Notes: generated by a model from the letters alone, not told the origin. A stretch of 64,000 bases of DNA from Cerrena zonata (GCA_038087015.1 JASBNA010000006.1:682001-746000); one strand, 5' to 3'. Positions 1-12,896 are shown, counted from the first letter of the stretch. Numbers and translations are program-made.

Positions 1-3000
1 TCATCAATACATAGAATAATGAAAAACGAAATGATACCTACAGCATCGCGTACAACCCTGAAGACATTCATAGCCTCTAGACAGACCAAAATAGCTTGCG
101 CGGCTTGATTGAAAACGCCCAGTGGCGGAGGAACGTATCCCTCCGGTAAAGGAGAAGGGAAGTCTGGGAACCCTTTCGCTATATTTCCAAGTGCCATAAT
201 GATATGATGAACTTTGAGAATGGGGAGTACGTCGGAAGATCCCTTGACAGCCTGGAGATTCACCGACAGTTCGTCTAGAAGGGGCTTGATAACGGTGTGA
301 AGAAGGTTGCCACATTGATCTGGCGTTCGGTAGAAAAGGGAGACTAGGGTACCGACGGTCTCGAAAAGGTATAATTGTGAGTCGAAAGACCCCGGGTTAT
401 TGACTGCTTCAAGAAGTATGTCGTGTTCCGCATCTTCCAATTCCGGTAGCTCCACTTGGATGCTAAGCAAATCCCGCATATTGTCCAATAGAGTCCCGGC
501 AAGATCGGGTGAGATTTCATTTCGGTCCTCCTTGATAAATCGGTGGAAGAGGTAATAGGCTCGGGAGCGCAATTTACTATCGGGGTTATGAAGACCACTG
601 TAACGGATGTTATTAGCTACGCAGTCCGTCACACACAAAGGTACCAACTCACCGACTGTCAACCATGGCTTCTAGAGTTGGGACAATGCATTCTTTTCGG
701 ACCTTGAAGAAGTCACCATATCGCGCAACAGCCTCAAAAAACTGCATAGTCACGGTCTTGTTAGGGTATCTGGAGATCCCTGATTGTACCAGTGTGTACA
801 GCATCTGTCCATGCTTCGTAAGTGGGTACTTCGAATAATCGGTCTCCTTCCGTTGTTCCTTGTCAATCACCACTGGTGTTTGGCAGAATGCTGTTCGACC
901 TTTTCCGCCACCTGTAATAGTTCTGCTAAATATACGATCGATAGACGTATTCTGCCAAGAGACCTACTTTTGTTGATTTCCCCGAAGATGAAAACCACAT
1001 ACACTGCGAGTTCAGCATCATGCCACTTGACATTGGCGCCGTTTTGGTAGGCATTCAATGTGTTTAGCGCGAGATTGCTCAGAGCATCTGTCACCAACTC
1101 TGGATCAATGACAAGTGCGGCATCCACGAATGTCCGTAGGTCCTGGAGGATACAATAAGAAGGATAGCTCCCTCGTAAATAATTGTCTTCTTACCTTGCG
1201 GAGTTCTTCGAATGCAGCCTTGTCATCTTCGTCCATATCGTCTGGTTCAGCTTCCTCTTCCCACTTCAGTTTCTCCAAAGTAACTCGGAGGAGAGAACTG
1301 AGGAAAGAGCGTTTTTGGTCATCTAGTGGTTCAGAGGATGTTTTTCGTGTTCGTTTGTACTGGGAAAAAAAATAAGTAACTTGACATAGGTATCACTCTT
1401 AGTTGTACTCACCCCAAGGAGGATATTTTGTAGAAGAGGAAATATTGTTGAGCAAGTATCGTCGTACTCGTCGGCCATAAATCGCAACAGAACGGGCAAT
1501 ACTTGGTTCAGAAGCTGCGTTGCTTCATTCCTGAGGTCTTCGAGAGGAGCTTCCTGCTATAGTGTAAGTATACCGAAGTTTATAACAAAAGGCCTGGAAC
1601 GTACTTCGACCACTTTGCTGAGTTCCAGCCCGAGGATATTTAGAAGGCGCCCTAGTGCCTCACGATACGATTCTTCACCTTCATCCACGTCAGACCCCCG
1701 CACAGCTTGCTCGGAGCGAGTTTTTGTTTCAAGCGCATCCAAAACCGTCCCAAGTGAGAGTACCTTGATTAGTTGCAGCTTGTCGGCGGGCTCCTTGAGA
1801 CCCTTTCCGACAACCTTGGTCAAGGCTACACAGGTTGCTAAACGAATAGGCAAAGATTGGTCTGACAAGAGAGTAAAAAGAAGAGGAACAGTAGTGGGCG
1901 TAATCGTCAGATTGATATCAATCCACCCTGGTAGAAAGCTCATCTGTCACACAAATGAAGCACTAAAATATTTCCGAGATAACTTACCGACGTACGAAGC
2001 GAATGTTCGAATCCCCCAATCTACCACTTCCACAGCCTGGTCTAACTCTCCTTGCGAAGTCGGAGATAGGTCGCCTTTCCTCAATTTCACCATCCTTTCT
2101 GCGCCTTCTGCAACAATCGTCAAGACCGCTTCGTTGATCGACGCAGCATCTCGTTCTCGTACAGCATCTCGCACCCGAGTGTCGCGCCCGTGGCGAATGT
2201 CGGAAAACGACCGTGCAGCTTTGATCAGTTGATCAGCAACTTCGCCCGAGATTTCAAGGACGATGTGAAAGAGAAGGAGTGACACATGTGGATTGTATGT
2301 AATTTGGGACGTTGATTCAGGAGGTCTGATTAACGTAAAGAAATCGTTGAAGAATGTAGGCCACTGGTCCAAGTATGTGCAGAGGAAGAAAAGGGTGAGG
2401 GTATGTGAGAACTTGTTGCGTAGGACTATGTACGTGTTAGCGAAGAAATATATGACATATTGGTGATCGACATACATGTTGCATTAGCCTCAGCAGGTCC
2501 GTAGAGGTATTCCGTCTGGATATAAGAAATCAGTGCCTGTTGTAGTGTCTGGAAAGAGTCTGGATCTAGAGGCTCAAATCTGTTCACGATCAATAAAGTA
2601 AGCATCCGTGTTGATGAATAACCTTGCCACAGTCACGGATATCATTATTGTGTCCGCTGAGTGCAAGAGAATGTTTCGAGCAGCATGGAATAAGCCTGCA
2701 AGGTATGTTGAAACCAAAGGTATTGAGACCATTCTGATGGCGTTATCATGCATACGGCGGACACAAGTAACGATTTCCGGTTGTGCAAAAGAATGCGAGA
2801 TCGTAAGGACGAACCTATTGTCGAGGAACTCGTCTAGCACCCGCAGAGCAAAAAACCGCGCGGACGTCGGATATTTTCTCGACCCATCAGGACTTCTCTC
2901 CACGAACAGAGTCAACGCGACTCTCCAGGAATTAGCAGCATTTTGTTGAACGTTAGATAGGTATTCGAGAGCTTGTTGGTGTAAGTTCCCCGAGGTAGGA

Positions 3001-3050
3001 TCAGATGCGATGAGGATGGCCTGCACAAGTTGGTCTAGTTCCTGATCCAT
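1..3050 (-). CDS. LOS1: Exportin-T (tRNA nuclear export karyopherin), 3' end outside window
   Basis: This importin-beta-superfamily receptor carries mature tRNA out of the nucleus together with RanGTP. The start is the ATG at 3050, giving MDQELDQLVQAILIASDP, a typical exportin-T N-terminus; the next stretch (YPTSARFFALRVLDEFLDNR) fits the first helical repeats. The rest is a chain of amphipathic HEAT-type helices in about seven exons, with an acidic patch (WEEEAEPDDMDEDDKAAFEEL) typical of the middle of the family. Most introns are about 50 nt, but the first (about 2580-2814) is near 235 nt. The reading frame is open at base 1, so the C-terminus is missing here. No disabling change was seen in the visible exons. 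Family assignment is from the N-terminus and overall architecture and is confident; exact exon ends are estimates. Confidence 0.85.
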
Positions 3051-3481
3051 GACCAGTTCTCTGTTTTGAAATAGTCTAAGATGACTAGAAACAGGTGGCC
3101 CTGTATGCGAGATGGTGGCGGATACAACTCAAGATTATTTCGGTGGTCGTGTGCGGCACGTGGGTACCTGTCCCATTTCGTTACGTGACTCGTTTGGCTC
3201 ATAGCCCTAAAATTTGACTCACGAATTTCAGAGATACTCAGTCTATTGCTACTCTGATATCCAAAATAAAATACAAACGAGATAAACTACAAGTGAATAG
3301 TATGTCGAATTGTGGAGGCAAAAACTCGAGTATGAGCTCAACACGTGATCTAATCGCGATCGAGGAAATCTTTGCCGATGCGTCATAGGATATAACGATA
3401 CTTGACAAAATAACGAATATATCAGTAAGATGTTATGTACCATGAGAAGGTACAGATAGTACATACCCAAATATTAAGAGA
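3051..3481. promoter_or_regulatory. Upstream region of the exportin-T gene, with E-box
   Basis: This 431-bp gap holds the promoter of the leftward exportin-T gene and the 3' flank of the leftward F-box gene. A CACGTG E-box is visible at 3157-3162, about 110 bp upstream of the exportin ATG, and a second at 3341-3346. No reading frame here looks coding. Confidence 0.4.
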
Positions 3482-5094
3482 CTATACAAAGTCTAGGACG
3501 TGCAGGCTGCCGTCGTAGAATGCTAAACAGAGACGACCGGAAACTTCGTCGAACGCTAAAGCGTTGCATGCGTTCAGAGCGAAAGGCAGATTTGCTTTTG
3601 CTGGCAGGAGTACTCCATGTAGATGCTTTCGGGAACCTGTTTGCATAGAGTATCTCATCACCCTATTCCGGCCAGTCTCGAGGTCATGTTCAAGCCAGAC
3701 CATACGATAACCCGTAGCCCCGATCTGTGCGAGTTGCTGAGATGTGGCGTCGGGACAAGGAAGGACAGTAGAGCTGCCTTCCTTTGCATTCCCGCGTAGG
3801 TCATAAGGGAAGCTGATCGCGCACCCTGATGACTGGATCCTAGTGCTACGTATTACCGCACCGACAACATCGAACATGACAATGGGGATGGTCTTGTGGA
3901 ATTGCCTCGGAACATGCAATTCATCCGTCATGCTGATCATACCTTTTGGAAGTGTGTACACATAGTTCGACTCAACAGGTCCGATGTCGATCACATCAGA
4001 TTCCGCAAGTGAGGGTGAATTCCACGACAAGATATGTTGAGGCAGTTTGTGAATCCTGACGACTGTAGTATTGCCCTGTTGACCCACGATAAAAATACGG
4101 CCGCGATACAGTCGAACTCTAATGCAATTAAGACCCTAAAATCGTTATGGATACGATATAGCATGATATAAATGAAAGACATGTCTGACCGACCTGGGTA
4201 AATTTAGAGTCAACCCAGCAAGGTTGTCCTTTGTCTGCACTGGCGAGAACGATATGGAAGGAGACACCGCCCTCATCGCCAAAAATGGCTAGAGTAATAA
4301 CAATGATGTCATCGGCCAGTCCAACATCCTGAATTACTCCGCGTCCAGGAACTGGATAAGAAGGAAGACTCAAACGTTGAATGACCCCGGACGAAGAAGC
4401 CAGCATCCCGGGACGAACTCTGAGGGGGAAAGAATGCACCTCAAGAATCCTTCACATGCAAGAAATTCAGATAAGATGTGAACCTGAATACAAAACACAG
4501 CGCACTCTTCTTCATCTTCGTTGAAGGCGACAACGAGGGTTGCGAAGGAGTCATTTTTACGCAAGGCCATCGTCGAGGAACGATATGTTCCAGATATCTC
4601 GACATGAAATAGTCTAGACGGATGTGAGACATTCGCAAGACTCCAGACCGACATACGAGTTGTGATCCTGGTCATCAGCAGACGATGGTATCTCTGTGCG
4701 GTCAGAAGCCACTTTCCCTCCCGGAGAAGTTCCATGTGCGCAAAAGGTTCCCGATTAGGACCCAGTATCATCTCGGAACCCTTGATAACGGGCAGGTCGC
4801 GTCTCCAATTGCGTTCTAGTTTGATTGCTTTAATTGTCTGCCTCTGCAATTCATCAGGTGGGCTATCTGACGGTGTGCCTATGGGCAAATCGAAATGTTT
4901 GACCAGCAAATGCCACAGATACTCTGTACTACCGAAGGCGTGTAGAACACGACATGTCTGCGTGGTGTTCATCAAAACGTATACAAATGATGTGTTGCTG
5001 TTCTCACCTGTTTGAGCGCAAGCACGTCTTGAACGGACAAACACCGCGCAATTTCAAGAAGAATGTCTTCCGGGAGATCTGTTATGTTGAGCAT
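3482..5094 (-). CDS. F-box protein with uncharacterised C-terminal region
   Basis: The protein starts MLNITDLPEDILLEIARCL, a clear F-box (LPxDILLEI...L), the Skp1-binding module of SCF ubiquitin ligases. An in-frame TAG lies just upstream of the ATG at 5094, which fixes the start. The F-box is interrupted by a 50-nt intron (4958-5007) and continues TCRVLHAFGSTEYLWHLL. About 500 further residues follow over three exons, with beta-rich stretches such as GRIFIVGQQ and GRLCLAFYDGSLHVLDFV at the end. These could be a propeller-like substrate-recognition domain, but no WD or LRR signature is clear. The intron near 4442-4490 has a weak donor. Substrate unknown; the SCF role is inferred from the F-box alone. 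Confidence 0.75.
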
Positions 5095-5334
5095 ATGCGA
5101 CTCGTGGAGCCTGGCCGTCTAGCTTCGCTGAATGTTAGCCTTTCTCAGACTCGAGTGTATCCGAATACAGCGTCGGTAAAATGATGATGGTGGCTTGAAG
5201 TCAAGGGGATAAGATAAGATTCGGGTCCGAGAGTGACAATCATTGCCGAGATACACGTGGGGTTAGTGGGGGAGCCTTATATAGAGGGCTTGCCTCCTTT
5301 CGCAGCCATTACTCTCATCATCTTCAGAACCACT
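5095..5334. promoter_or_regulatory. Compact divergent promoter with E-box and TATA-like box
   Basis: Only 240 bp separate the start codons of the leftward F-box gene and the rightward gene at 5335, so both promoters must share this DNA. A CACGTG E-box lies at 5254-5259 and a TATATAG element at 5279-5285, about 50 bp upstream of the rightward ATG. Confidence 0.45.
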
Positions 5335-7753
5335 ATGGTGAACCCTGAATCTCATTATTCTAGTCAATCCGAGTTAGAGAGTACTTATTCCGATTCTGAC
5401 TGGCTTGATATACCCAGCAGCCATGTCTCGGAGGACAACGATTCCGTCGCAGGTTTCGACGATTATAGCGATCGGGAAGGTATCGATAGACCCTCTTCTC
5501 GACGTTCCTTCAGTAGCGCAGCAAGTTCTCGAGGAGGTGCAGTTGAGGGCTGGGAGGGTCTGATCGAAGACAGCGCTGATGAAGCTTCACCCGAAGACCA
5601 TGATGCATTTGTTGACCCTATCACTTCCGCAGAGATATCCCTCGACGACCTAAACCATGCTTCTGCCGCTCAGGATGACCACGAAGACGAGCGGGTCAAG
5701 GCTGGCTTGGAGCAGAGTATGATGAGCACTCTAAGCTCATCTCGTTCCAATTCTTTGTCAGGGTCGATGCAAACATCCATCGTTCGCTCAACTCGAGACC
5801 TTAGACTTTCTTTCCCTGATCCACTCACGAGCTCTCAAGAGGAACTCTTCAACACTTCCTATGAAGACCTTACTACCTCTCATACACAAGAACCGCTTAC
5901 CGAAGCCGAATTTGAGAATGACTCCTCATCCATTGGCGACGCTGCGGATCCGGGTCTCGTTTCTACACCCGTGGTTCCAGTGACCATCGTCCCATCCAAA
6001 CCTCGTAATGATATCCCCTCTGGCATTACGCCTGATCTTTGTATCATTCTTTACGGCCTCTCGGGACTTAGCAAAGCGTCCCTCGTCAATTGTATCCTCG
6101 ATAAATGGGCCTATTCGGCAGGTCTCAGGCGCGCTTGTAGCTTGACCCATGCTCCGGGTGTCACAACACAGGTGTTCGTAACGAAAGAATCCGTTGATGA
6201 ACATTCATACACCCGACGTTATGTGTCAATCCTCGATAAGACAGGAGATCAGCCCAAGGATAATGTAGGTTTAAATTCCCCATCTTCATCGAACCTAACT
6301 TCATCCCTATTTAGTCTGCGAAGTTCACTCAATTGACTTGCCCCTCTTTGGCCATCATCTTCTTACCTTCCCCCGACTTTATTCTCCCTGAGCATTCTCT
6401 TTACCTTCCGATCGTGGGCTCTAGTCCCTTCTCTACGGTCGATGTATATGCTACTTCAGATTATTTGCTTGACGCAGAGCAACAGTGGGAGTCATTCGGC
6501 ATCCCAGCGGTCAAACTCACTAGTCTCAGCGACTGGTCGTCACCCGTTGTAGATGAAGAGAAACTTGAGAAGGCTAGCACAGACCACGTGTACCAAGTAC
6601 TTCACGCCTTGGTATCACCATCGACAAAGAAGGCTCGCCCGGCTCTGCGTGCCCAAACGATCATGTATGTTATATCATTCTCCCCTCATGGAGTGAGCTT
6701 ATCCAATCATATTGTAGGCTTGCTATTCTCTCCATTGTTTTAGGCTATGTCGTGCATGGTACCTTCCAGCCATCTCCCATTGTTATACCTCAAATATACG
6801 ACTACAATGCATCAAGAACCGTTGACCCGCCTCCCGCCATCGAGTTGGGCATAGAGAGACATCGCGGCTCGAGTTTAATTACCACTTCTGCGGCAATCGT
6901 CGCCATCTCAACCTCATCGTCCAAACCAGCAGATGTAGCTGTCTTTAGCCCTTTCACTACCATCGCATCTACATCAGCCACCGTCATTGCAGTCCCCGCT
7001 GCCTCAGGTTCCTCCTTGGGCGCAGACCATATGGACTTGATGTCTGGTGCTCCAACAGAATGTGACTGCGGGTGTGGAATGGTTACGTGGCCTGGGAAGA
7101 CAGCATCCACAGATCTGGTTCTTCGCCCATCGACGCCCGCCCCAGCGTTGATTACGGACGCTCGTTCAAATGGTGTATTAGGTTTCATAGGTTCTTCTCG
7201 TGGAAATGGGAAAGGGAAAGGAAAAGCGATAACTTCTGTCACCGACCAGGATACGTCGCTGTACGCTCTCAGCATTCGGATTGCTGGCTCAATCACCGAG
7301 TATCTCGACTTCCGCACGGTCACGAAGGCCGTCCGCAAGGATACGCAGAAGGATTTACAGGAACTGCTCGATGCTCTCGATCGCTTGGCCGAAGTCATCA
7401 GTCGTCAGACCGCAACCCTTTGGAAACAATCTATAGGCACTGTTTCTCTCTTGCGAGAGGAGGTGAACAATCGAAATTCACATGCACGCGAGAGGGCCAG
7501 ACAGCTGAAGGATATGGGAGAAAGGCTTTTGGGCACCGTCGGAGAGAAGTTCAAGGCGAGGTCAGAAATCGCTAGGGAGAAAGCTCAAACCATTAGGAGC
7601 CGATTGGTGAAGTCGGAGTTGAGCGAGACGATCAAGAAGGTCAAGCGAGATGCTATGGAAGGCTCGAAGGCAAGACGCATCAAGAGGAAGGAGAAGCGTC
7701 AGTTGAAGGCCGTATGGAGTGAGAAGCGTTCTCGTCGAGCTGTTGCTCATTGA
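5335..7753 (+). CDS. Uncharacterised single-pass membrane protein with acidic N-terminus and basic coiled-coil C-terminus
   Basis: I do not recognise a named family. Splicing of three exons gives about 770 residues. Introns lie at about 6264-6316 and 6669-6717; the second junction completes a hydrophobic segment, MLAILSIVLGYVVHGTF, the one convincing transmembrane helix. The first 240 residues are Ser/Asp/Glu-rich and probably disordered. Residues about 245-440 look globular (DLCIILYGLSGLSKASLVNC onward). After the membrane helix come low-complexity Ser/Thr/Ala stretches, a CDCGCG cluster, and a C-terminal 120 residues rich in Glu, Arg and Lys that should form a coiled coil ending in a strongly basic tail. 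The start was placed at MVNPESHYSS because an upstream in-frame ATG lies beside the TATA-like box. A nuclear-envelope or organelle-membrane scaffold is possible but is a guess. Confidence 0.7.
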
Positions 7754-8037
7754 ATTTGGGATCATGGTCTCATATTTTGTAGGTCTTTTTCAATCTGACA
7801 TTCATTTTTTTGGATCTTGTTTTACTACCACCATTCAATTTCTCGTAGATGCAAAGTCATTCATATAACTTTAAGCCGCCCGGTTGTGTACGATATGTAT
7901 AACGTGTATGAAATCTAACAAATGTTTATGTGGTTTATGTTAAATATATGATACAACAAGTCAGGATACAGTGTCAGTGGTGTGCAAAGTTCGAGATCAT
8001 AGTCGTACAGATGAGTGTTTGGGGGTACATAGTGATG

Positions 8038-9830
8038 TTAGTTGCATACGCTCGGATACAATCGCTCTGTGGGGTCCTGCGGGATCCAACCGCCCTCAAG
8101 TCCTCGCTGGTAGCTCCAATCGTCTGCATTCTCCACTTTCCATGTCCAGTATACCCATCCTTGAATGGCCTCCCCGATGTCAACTTGTGACTCCCAGTAC
8201 CTGACATCCAACGACCATTAGTCTCGATGTCAGAGCGTGACGGAATGTCATGAGAACTTACTTTCGTAAGAAGGTCTTGTAATCATTGGAAAATGTGCTG
8301 AGATTACCAGACATTCCGGAACAATTGCCCAACGTAGGATTTCCGGGTTGCCATGTACCATCCCAGCGAGCACCCACACCTCGTCCGTTTACCCACTTGG
8401 CACAATCGGTCGGAGCAGTACTCCATTCGCCGATGATTGTGAAAATGTTGGAGCGCTCGAAGGCCGTTAGTTGATCCTTGACTTGACACGAATACTTGGA
8501 AGATATTCTAATTAATTATCCCAATAGTTTGACATAAAGTACGTACATTGAGATGGCCCGAGAAGGATAGCTCGAGTTGGTCAAAGTTGAATATCTGATA
8601 TTCATGGATGTCCATAATGACCCCTTGCGCCGAAGGGTATGTCAAGAAGTTCTGCCAACTCTGTAGAACGGGTTAGTCACCAGTGCCATTTATAATGTCT
8701 TCCGATAACCTACGTTGACACCAAGAAAACCATCATGGATCATAACCATCATAGAACTCCCACCTGCCTGCCTTATCGTTTGGTATGACTTTGTCCAAAA
8801 GTCGGGCAGGATACTTGCTATGACAGGTCTAAAGGCTGTAGGCTCGTTCAGCGACTGTAGGACATCAATCATCCCCCGACTTTCTTCGTGATGACTCGTA
8901 CGATATCGAGGGTTCTTGAGACACTAGTCTGGTCAGTCCCCCAAGTGGGATTACTGGTCAGTTGACCAGAGTTATCGAATCCATTTTGGGATCCAGGTGC
9001 ACCATGAAGATCAACGATGGTATGTAACCCGTTTTGCTTGGCCCAGTTGAGAGCTTGGACGAAGTAAGGCCATGCACCAGGGGTAAAGGGTGCGACGGAA
9101 GTGGTGAAGTTGGTGTCTGCTGAAGTCATGGGTACAGACCAGTAACCTAACGGGATTCTAAACATGGTAGAGGGAAGGCCGAGTAGGTATAAGATAATGT
9201 GCACGTTTTGCATTATGAGTCCAAACTTGGCAACGGGCATTACTTACCGAACATGGTTCAGGCCTGCAGCTTTGATGGCTTTGAAGTCGTCCTCGGTGAT
9301 CCATGTCTCCCAGTGGTTTTGAAGAATGTCCAGAGCAGTATCATTGTCTAACTTTTGACCTAGAGTAAACTCATCCACGATGGAGGTATCATTCGTGTTC
9401 TGAAATAGACTTGGTGTTATCCAGGGCTAGAACGTAAGTAGGCCACTAGTCAGCATAAGCTTCAGGGCAATGGACGTCAGTATCTTGAACTGCGATAGTT
9501 ACCTCAAGAACGAACCATCCACCACTTCATCACAAACGCAAACGGTTAGCGGTGAATATTCTAATTGTTGCAGAGATTCACTCACAGGTTAACTCCCCTG
9601 ATGGTGTCCTTTCCGTAGTTGAACGGAGCAAGGGTGGGTGTCGCAGCTGCCGTGCTTGCAGAACTTGAAGTTCCGGTACTCCCAGATGTAGGAGTTGGGG
9701 ACCCCAAGGCACCTCCAGGTGTCCCAGTACCAGAGTTATTGTTCCCCACCAACAATCGGCATTGTTGTGCATGACTCAATTGTATCCGACCTAAGAAAGA
9801 CAAAAGTATTGGGAAGATTATCAGCATCAT
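8038..9830 (-). CDS. Secreted GH5 exo-beta-1,3-glucanase (GH5_9 type)
   Basis: This enzyme hydrolyses beta-1,3-glucan from chain ends in wall remodelling or carbon recycling. The start [22 protein letters not shown] is a signal peptide, followed by a Gly/Ser/Thr-rich linker. The catalytic domain opens with [21 protein letters not shown], where a splice joins L to GGW. It continues [27 protein letters not shown] and QSLNEP, whose Glu is the acid/base, then [19 protein letters not shown], whose Glu is the nucleophile, and ends GWVYWTWK...YPSVCN with TAA at 8038-8040. Both catalytic glutamates and the HGAPGSQNG loop are present, so it should be active. The gene has many short introns. Yeast EXG1-like enzymes are the closest known relatives; the exact paralogue cannot be told. 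Confidence 0.9.
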
Positions 9831-10199
9831 AACATTCGAGGTGATAGCGTCGCAGAAGACTTGAAATCAGGACAAGGTCGTGAAGGCGTTTGAGTTATAA
9901 ATGCATGGCAACGAGCCGTACACCGATTCGTGAGGGGGCTCAGTAAATTAAGTTCAAGTTATTAGTTATGGCATGCAACAGGCATGTTGTAAGAATAGCT
10001 GGTGGGAACACGAGGCGAAGCTGAGCCTTTTTTGACAAGCGCTGCAAGTTTGGGAAATCGTTCAGAACTTTTGATGGGTGTAATTCACGGTTACCAAAGG
10101 GCATCGTTTGACAGTTAGAAGTTAAGAGTGATAATATGAAGTCCCAGACAAGGTCTACATGCAGCCAATAATTTAATCTACATGAGTGTATATGTATAG
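9831..10199. promoter_or_regulatory. Glucanase promoter with TATA-like element
   Basis: The gap contains the upstream region of the leftward glucanase. On the minus strand an ATTTATAA element (9895-9902) sits about 65 bp upstream of its ATG. The rest borders the 3' end of the Hsp40 gene. Nothing else coding is visible. Confidence 0.4.
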
Positions 10200-11867
10200 T
10201 TATAGCTCGTCCTTGCTTGGGTGTCCATCCTTCCCATGGAAGGCTTCCGCAAGTCCTATAAAACTAGGTTAAATATCGGCGAAATGGAGAAGCGTCAAAG
10301 GCTTACGTTTTCGCATATCCGGCGATAGTGTTGTTGGAAGCACAACATTGTATTCGATGTAAAGATCACCGTGTTCATGTCCGTTGAAGTGCGGCAACCC
10401 TTCGGACTTGATGACCTGTACATAGCCCGGCTGGGTGACACCAGTTCGTTTAAGATCCACGGTATGGCCATCCAGGTGAGTGAGTGTACGCTCGAATCCG
10501 AGCAACGCCTATAACAGAATTACTATTAGCCATTACTACGGACAGCTGGAGGTGGACTTACCTCGTCAACACCGATAGTCTCCTTCCAGTACAAGCCCGC
10601 TTCCTTCCTCCTCCAACCACCCTTCTCCTTCTTACTCCTGACTCTCAGGACAACGTCTCCTGCTTCCCAGTCGGGGTTCTCATCACCCTTCGCCCTTCAA
10701 ACACGACCTCGTGTCCCTCAGGCATGCCCTTCGGCACTTCGAGCGTATAGTGTTGCGTGTGATCCAAGACTTTAGCACCTTTACAATGTGGGCAAACCTT
10801 CTTGACGATCTTTCCACGACCACCACACTCGGTACACGAGACTTGAGACTGGGAGAACATGCCAGGGAAGATTTGTTGTCGAACAATCTTGACACCGGCA
10901 CCTCCACAGGAGGTACATGTATGGATGTCATCTGTAGATGCAGCTCCTGAACCTCGACAGTGATCACATAGAATACGTTTCTTGATCATGAACTAGAAAC
11001 ATGCTATTAGGATCGAGAGGCAAGGTCAATATTATAAAGGTTTCTTACGTCGATATTTGCACCAGTGTAACTACAGAAGCAAAAGTGTTTCAGTACTTAT
11101 GGAGGCATTTGGGCTGGGACCTACTCACATATCAGCCAGACTGACTTCAATATCACTAATGGACGTAGGCCCCTTGCGAACCTGTTGACCCCTTGGGCCT
11201 GGATAAATTTTAGTTTCCAGAGACTTCCATCTGAAGCATAGGATATATACCTCCACCACCAAAGAAGCTTTGGAACATATCGAAAGGATTAGCATGAGGT
11301 GATTGTCCGTTTTCATGCGCTTTCAATCCTTCCTGTTTATCAAGTTGAGCAAAGCACCATATGCCGAGTACTTGCAACATACCTCTCCATGTCTATCGTA
11401 AACTTGTCGTTTCTATAGCGAGGTCAAATCGTGACATGCGAGGGAACGGATATTGGACGTACAGCAGAGTCTGAAAGAACCTCATACGCTGTAGGGTATC
11501 ATTGAGTTACGCTCATTGGCACTATGAGATAAAACATACCTCTAGCAATCTCCACAAACTTGTCTTCTGCACCCTCTTCCTTGTTCTTGTCTGGATGGTA
11601 TCTTTACCGCGGGTCGTCATTGGAGGAAGCCAGAAAGACAAGGCGTAGAGAACATACTTTCGACTTAGTCGCTTATAGGCTGCGCGAATGTCTTTCTCAT
11701 CGGCCGAGCGTGAGACTAGATACCAAGAAACGTCAACATTAGTTTACGCAAATCATCGCAATGCGCGCCTTGGACTAACGGTCGAGGACTTTGTAGTAAT
11801 CTGCTGCATTGACGAGAAGGCCAAGACACAGCAAAGTCAAGAACAGGAAGAGGAATGAGGGCGTCAT
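10200..11867 (-). CDS. SCJ1: ER-luminal DnaJ/Hsp40 co-chaperone (Scj1/DNAJB11-like) with KDEL tail
   Basis: This class of Hsp40 stimulates the ER Hsp70 (BiP/Kar2) during folding and ER-associated degradation. The start MTPSFLFLFLTLLCLGLLVN is a signal peptide, followed directly by ADYYKVLD, the beginning of a J domain. The HPD motif is visible after an intron (YHPDKNKEEGAEDKF). A Gly-rich segment follows, then the cysteine-rich zinc domain with four CxxCxGxG-like repeats (CDHCRGSG, CTSCGGAG, CTECGGRG, CPHCKGAK) and the C-terminal substrate-binding domain. The last exon, reached through an intron near 10256-10308, encodes GLAEAFHGKDGHPSKDEL and TAA, giving an ER-retrieval signal. About eight introns. 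All diagnostic elements are present. Confidence 0.92.
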
Positions 11868-12896
11868 CCCTTTAGTTCCCTAAGCCAATATATACCAGAG
11901 TTGAATGTGCTGCCAGAGAAATATTAAAGTTCGAAAAGGAGAGGATGCAAGGAAGAGTTAGTAGCAATTTCTATTTCCGGTAGGATGGACACGTATATGG
12001 TGGCACGTGATAGCTTGATCGGCGATCACTCAATTTGATGAAGCGAACTACAAGACTCCAAATATGGAATCCAGGCACCTGACAATAGGGGTTAACCATG
12101 TTCATTGTTGATTGCCATTTATTGCAAATATACCATACAAAAGACTACTTGTTCGACTTTTTGGTATCCAGGATGGGCAATTGTTGGAGCTCAAATGGTT
12201 ATCATGAAGTCCTGATGACCCCTTTACTTAGCGATGACATCGAGTGTCAACTAGTAGGCATGACGTGGGAACTCGAGAGAATATCCAACCTTTTACTAGG
12301 CAGCTTGAAGGTTATAGAGGCGAGAATAATAGGTATACAGTGTGCGGATGATGGAGAAACATATACTACCACCTAATGTGGAGTATTGATATAGGCCACG
12401 AGCCTACTGTCGAAGCTTCAAATACCCCCACGTCAAATTCGGTGTTTTGCAAAAAGCAGACATCAAACGTTGATGCTGTGCATACGATGGCATTCATGAT
12501 ACATCTTAGCCTGTCCTTGAAAATGGGAGATGGTCAGGGCACTCAATCAAGATGGGTGATCGATATTTCCGCTACTCGAAAAGGTAGCTGAGCTAAGCTG
12601 GCGACAGACGCCGCTTGCAACGGTGGACTCCGAAATCGAGACTGTTAGCGGTATCGAGAGATATTCGTCCCTTTGTCTGTCTTCTGACTTTTACTCTCAC
12701 CTTTACTCTCATCTTCATCCTCGCCTTGCTTGCGATCCCTTGGCACATTCACGACACCGTTCACGTTCCTTCACGCTCCCACCCTCGCCACGGGCCCTTG
12801 TCGTTGTTCTCTAAAGCTTCAAGTTCTTCCCCTTCTGCCCCTTAACCCGCTTTGACAGCTTCACGCTACTACACCGCTCTTCCGCCCTCCCCCACC
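11868..12896. promoter_or_regulatory. Divergent intergenic region between Hsp40 and RasGAP genes
   Basis: About 1 kb holds promoters for the leftward Hsp40 gene and the rightward RasGAP gene. A CACGTG E-box lies at 12004-12009, about 140 bp from the Hsp40 start. The 250 bp before the RasGAP ATG are rich in C and T on the plus strand (for example around 12680-12800), as often seen just upstream of fungal housekeeping genes. Short open frames at 12098-12591 show no recognisable protein features. Confidence 0.4.

Noticed and set aside
2000..2020. GTTCGAATCC sequence like a tRNA B box
   Set aside because: It lies in an exportin-T exon; no A box or acceptor stem could be paired around it.
1615..2232. 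205-codon plus-strand open frame
   Set aside because: It is antisense to well-supported exportin-T exons and Ser/Arg-rich, as expected of a shadow frame.
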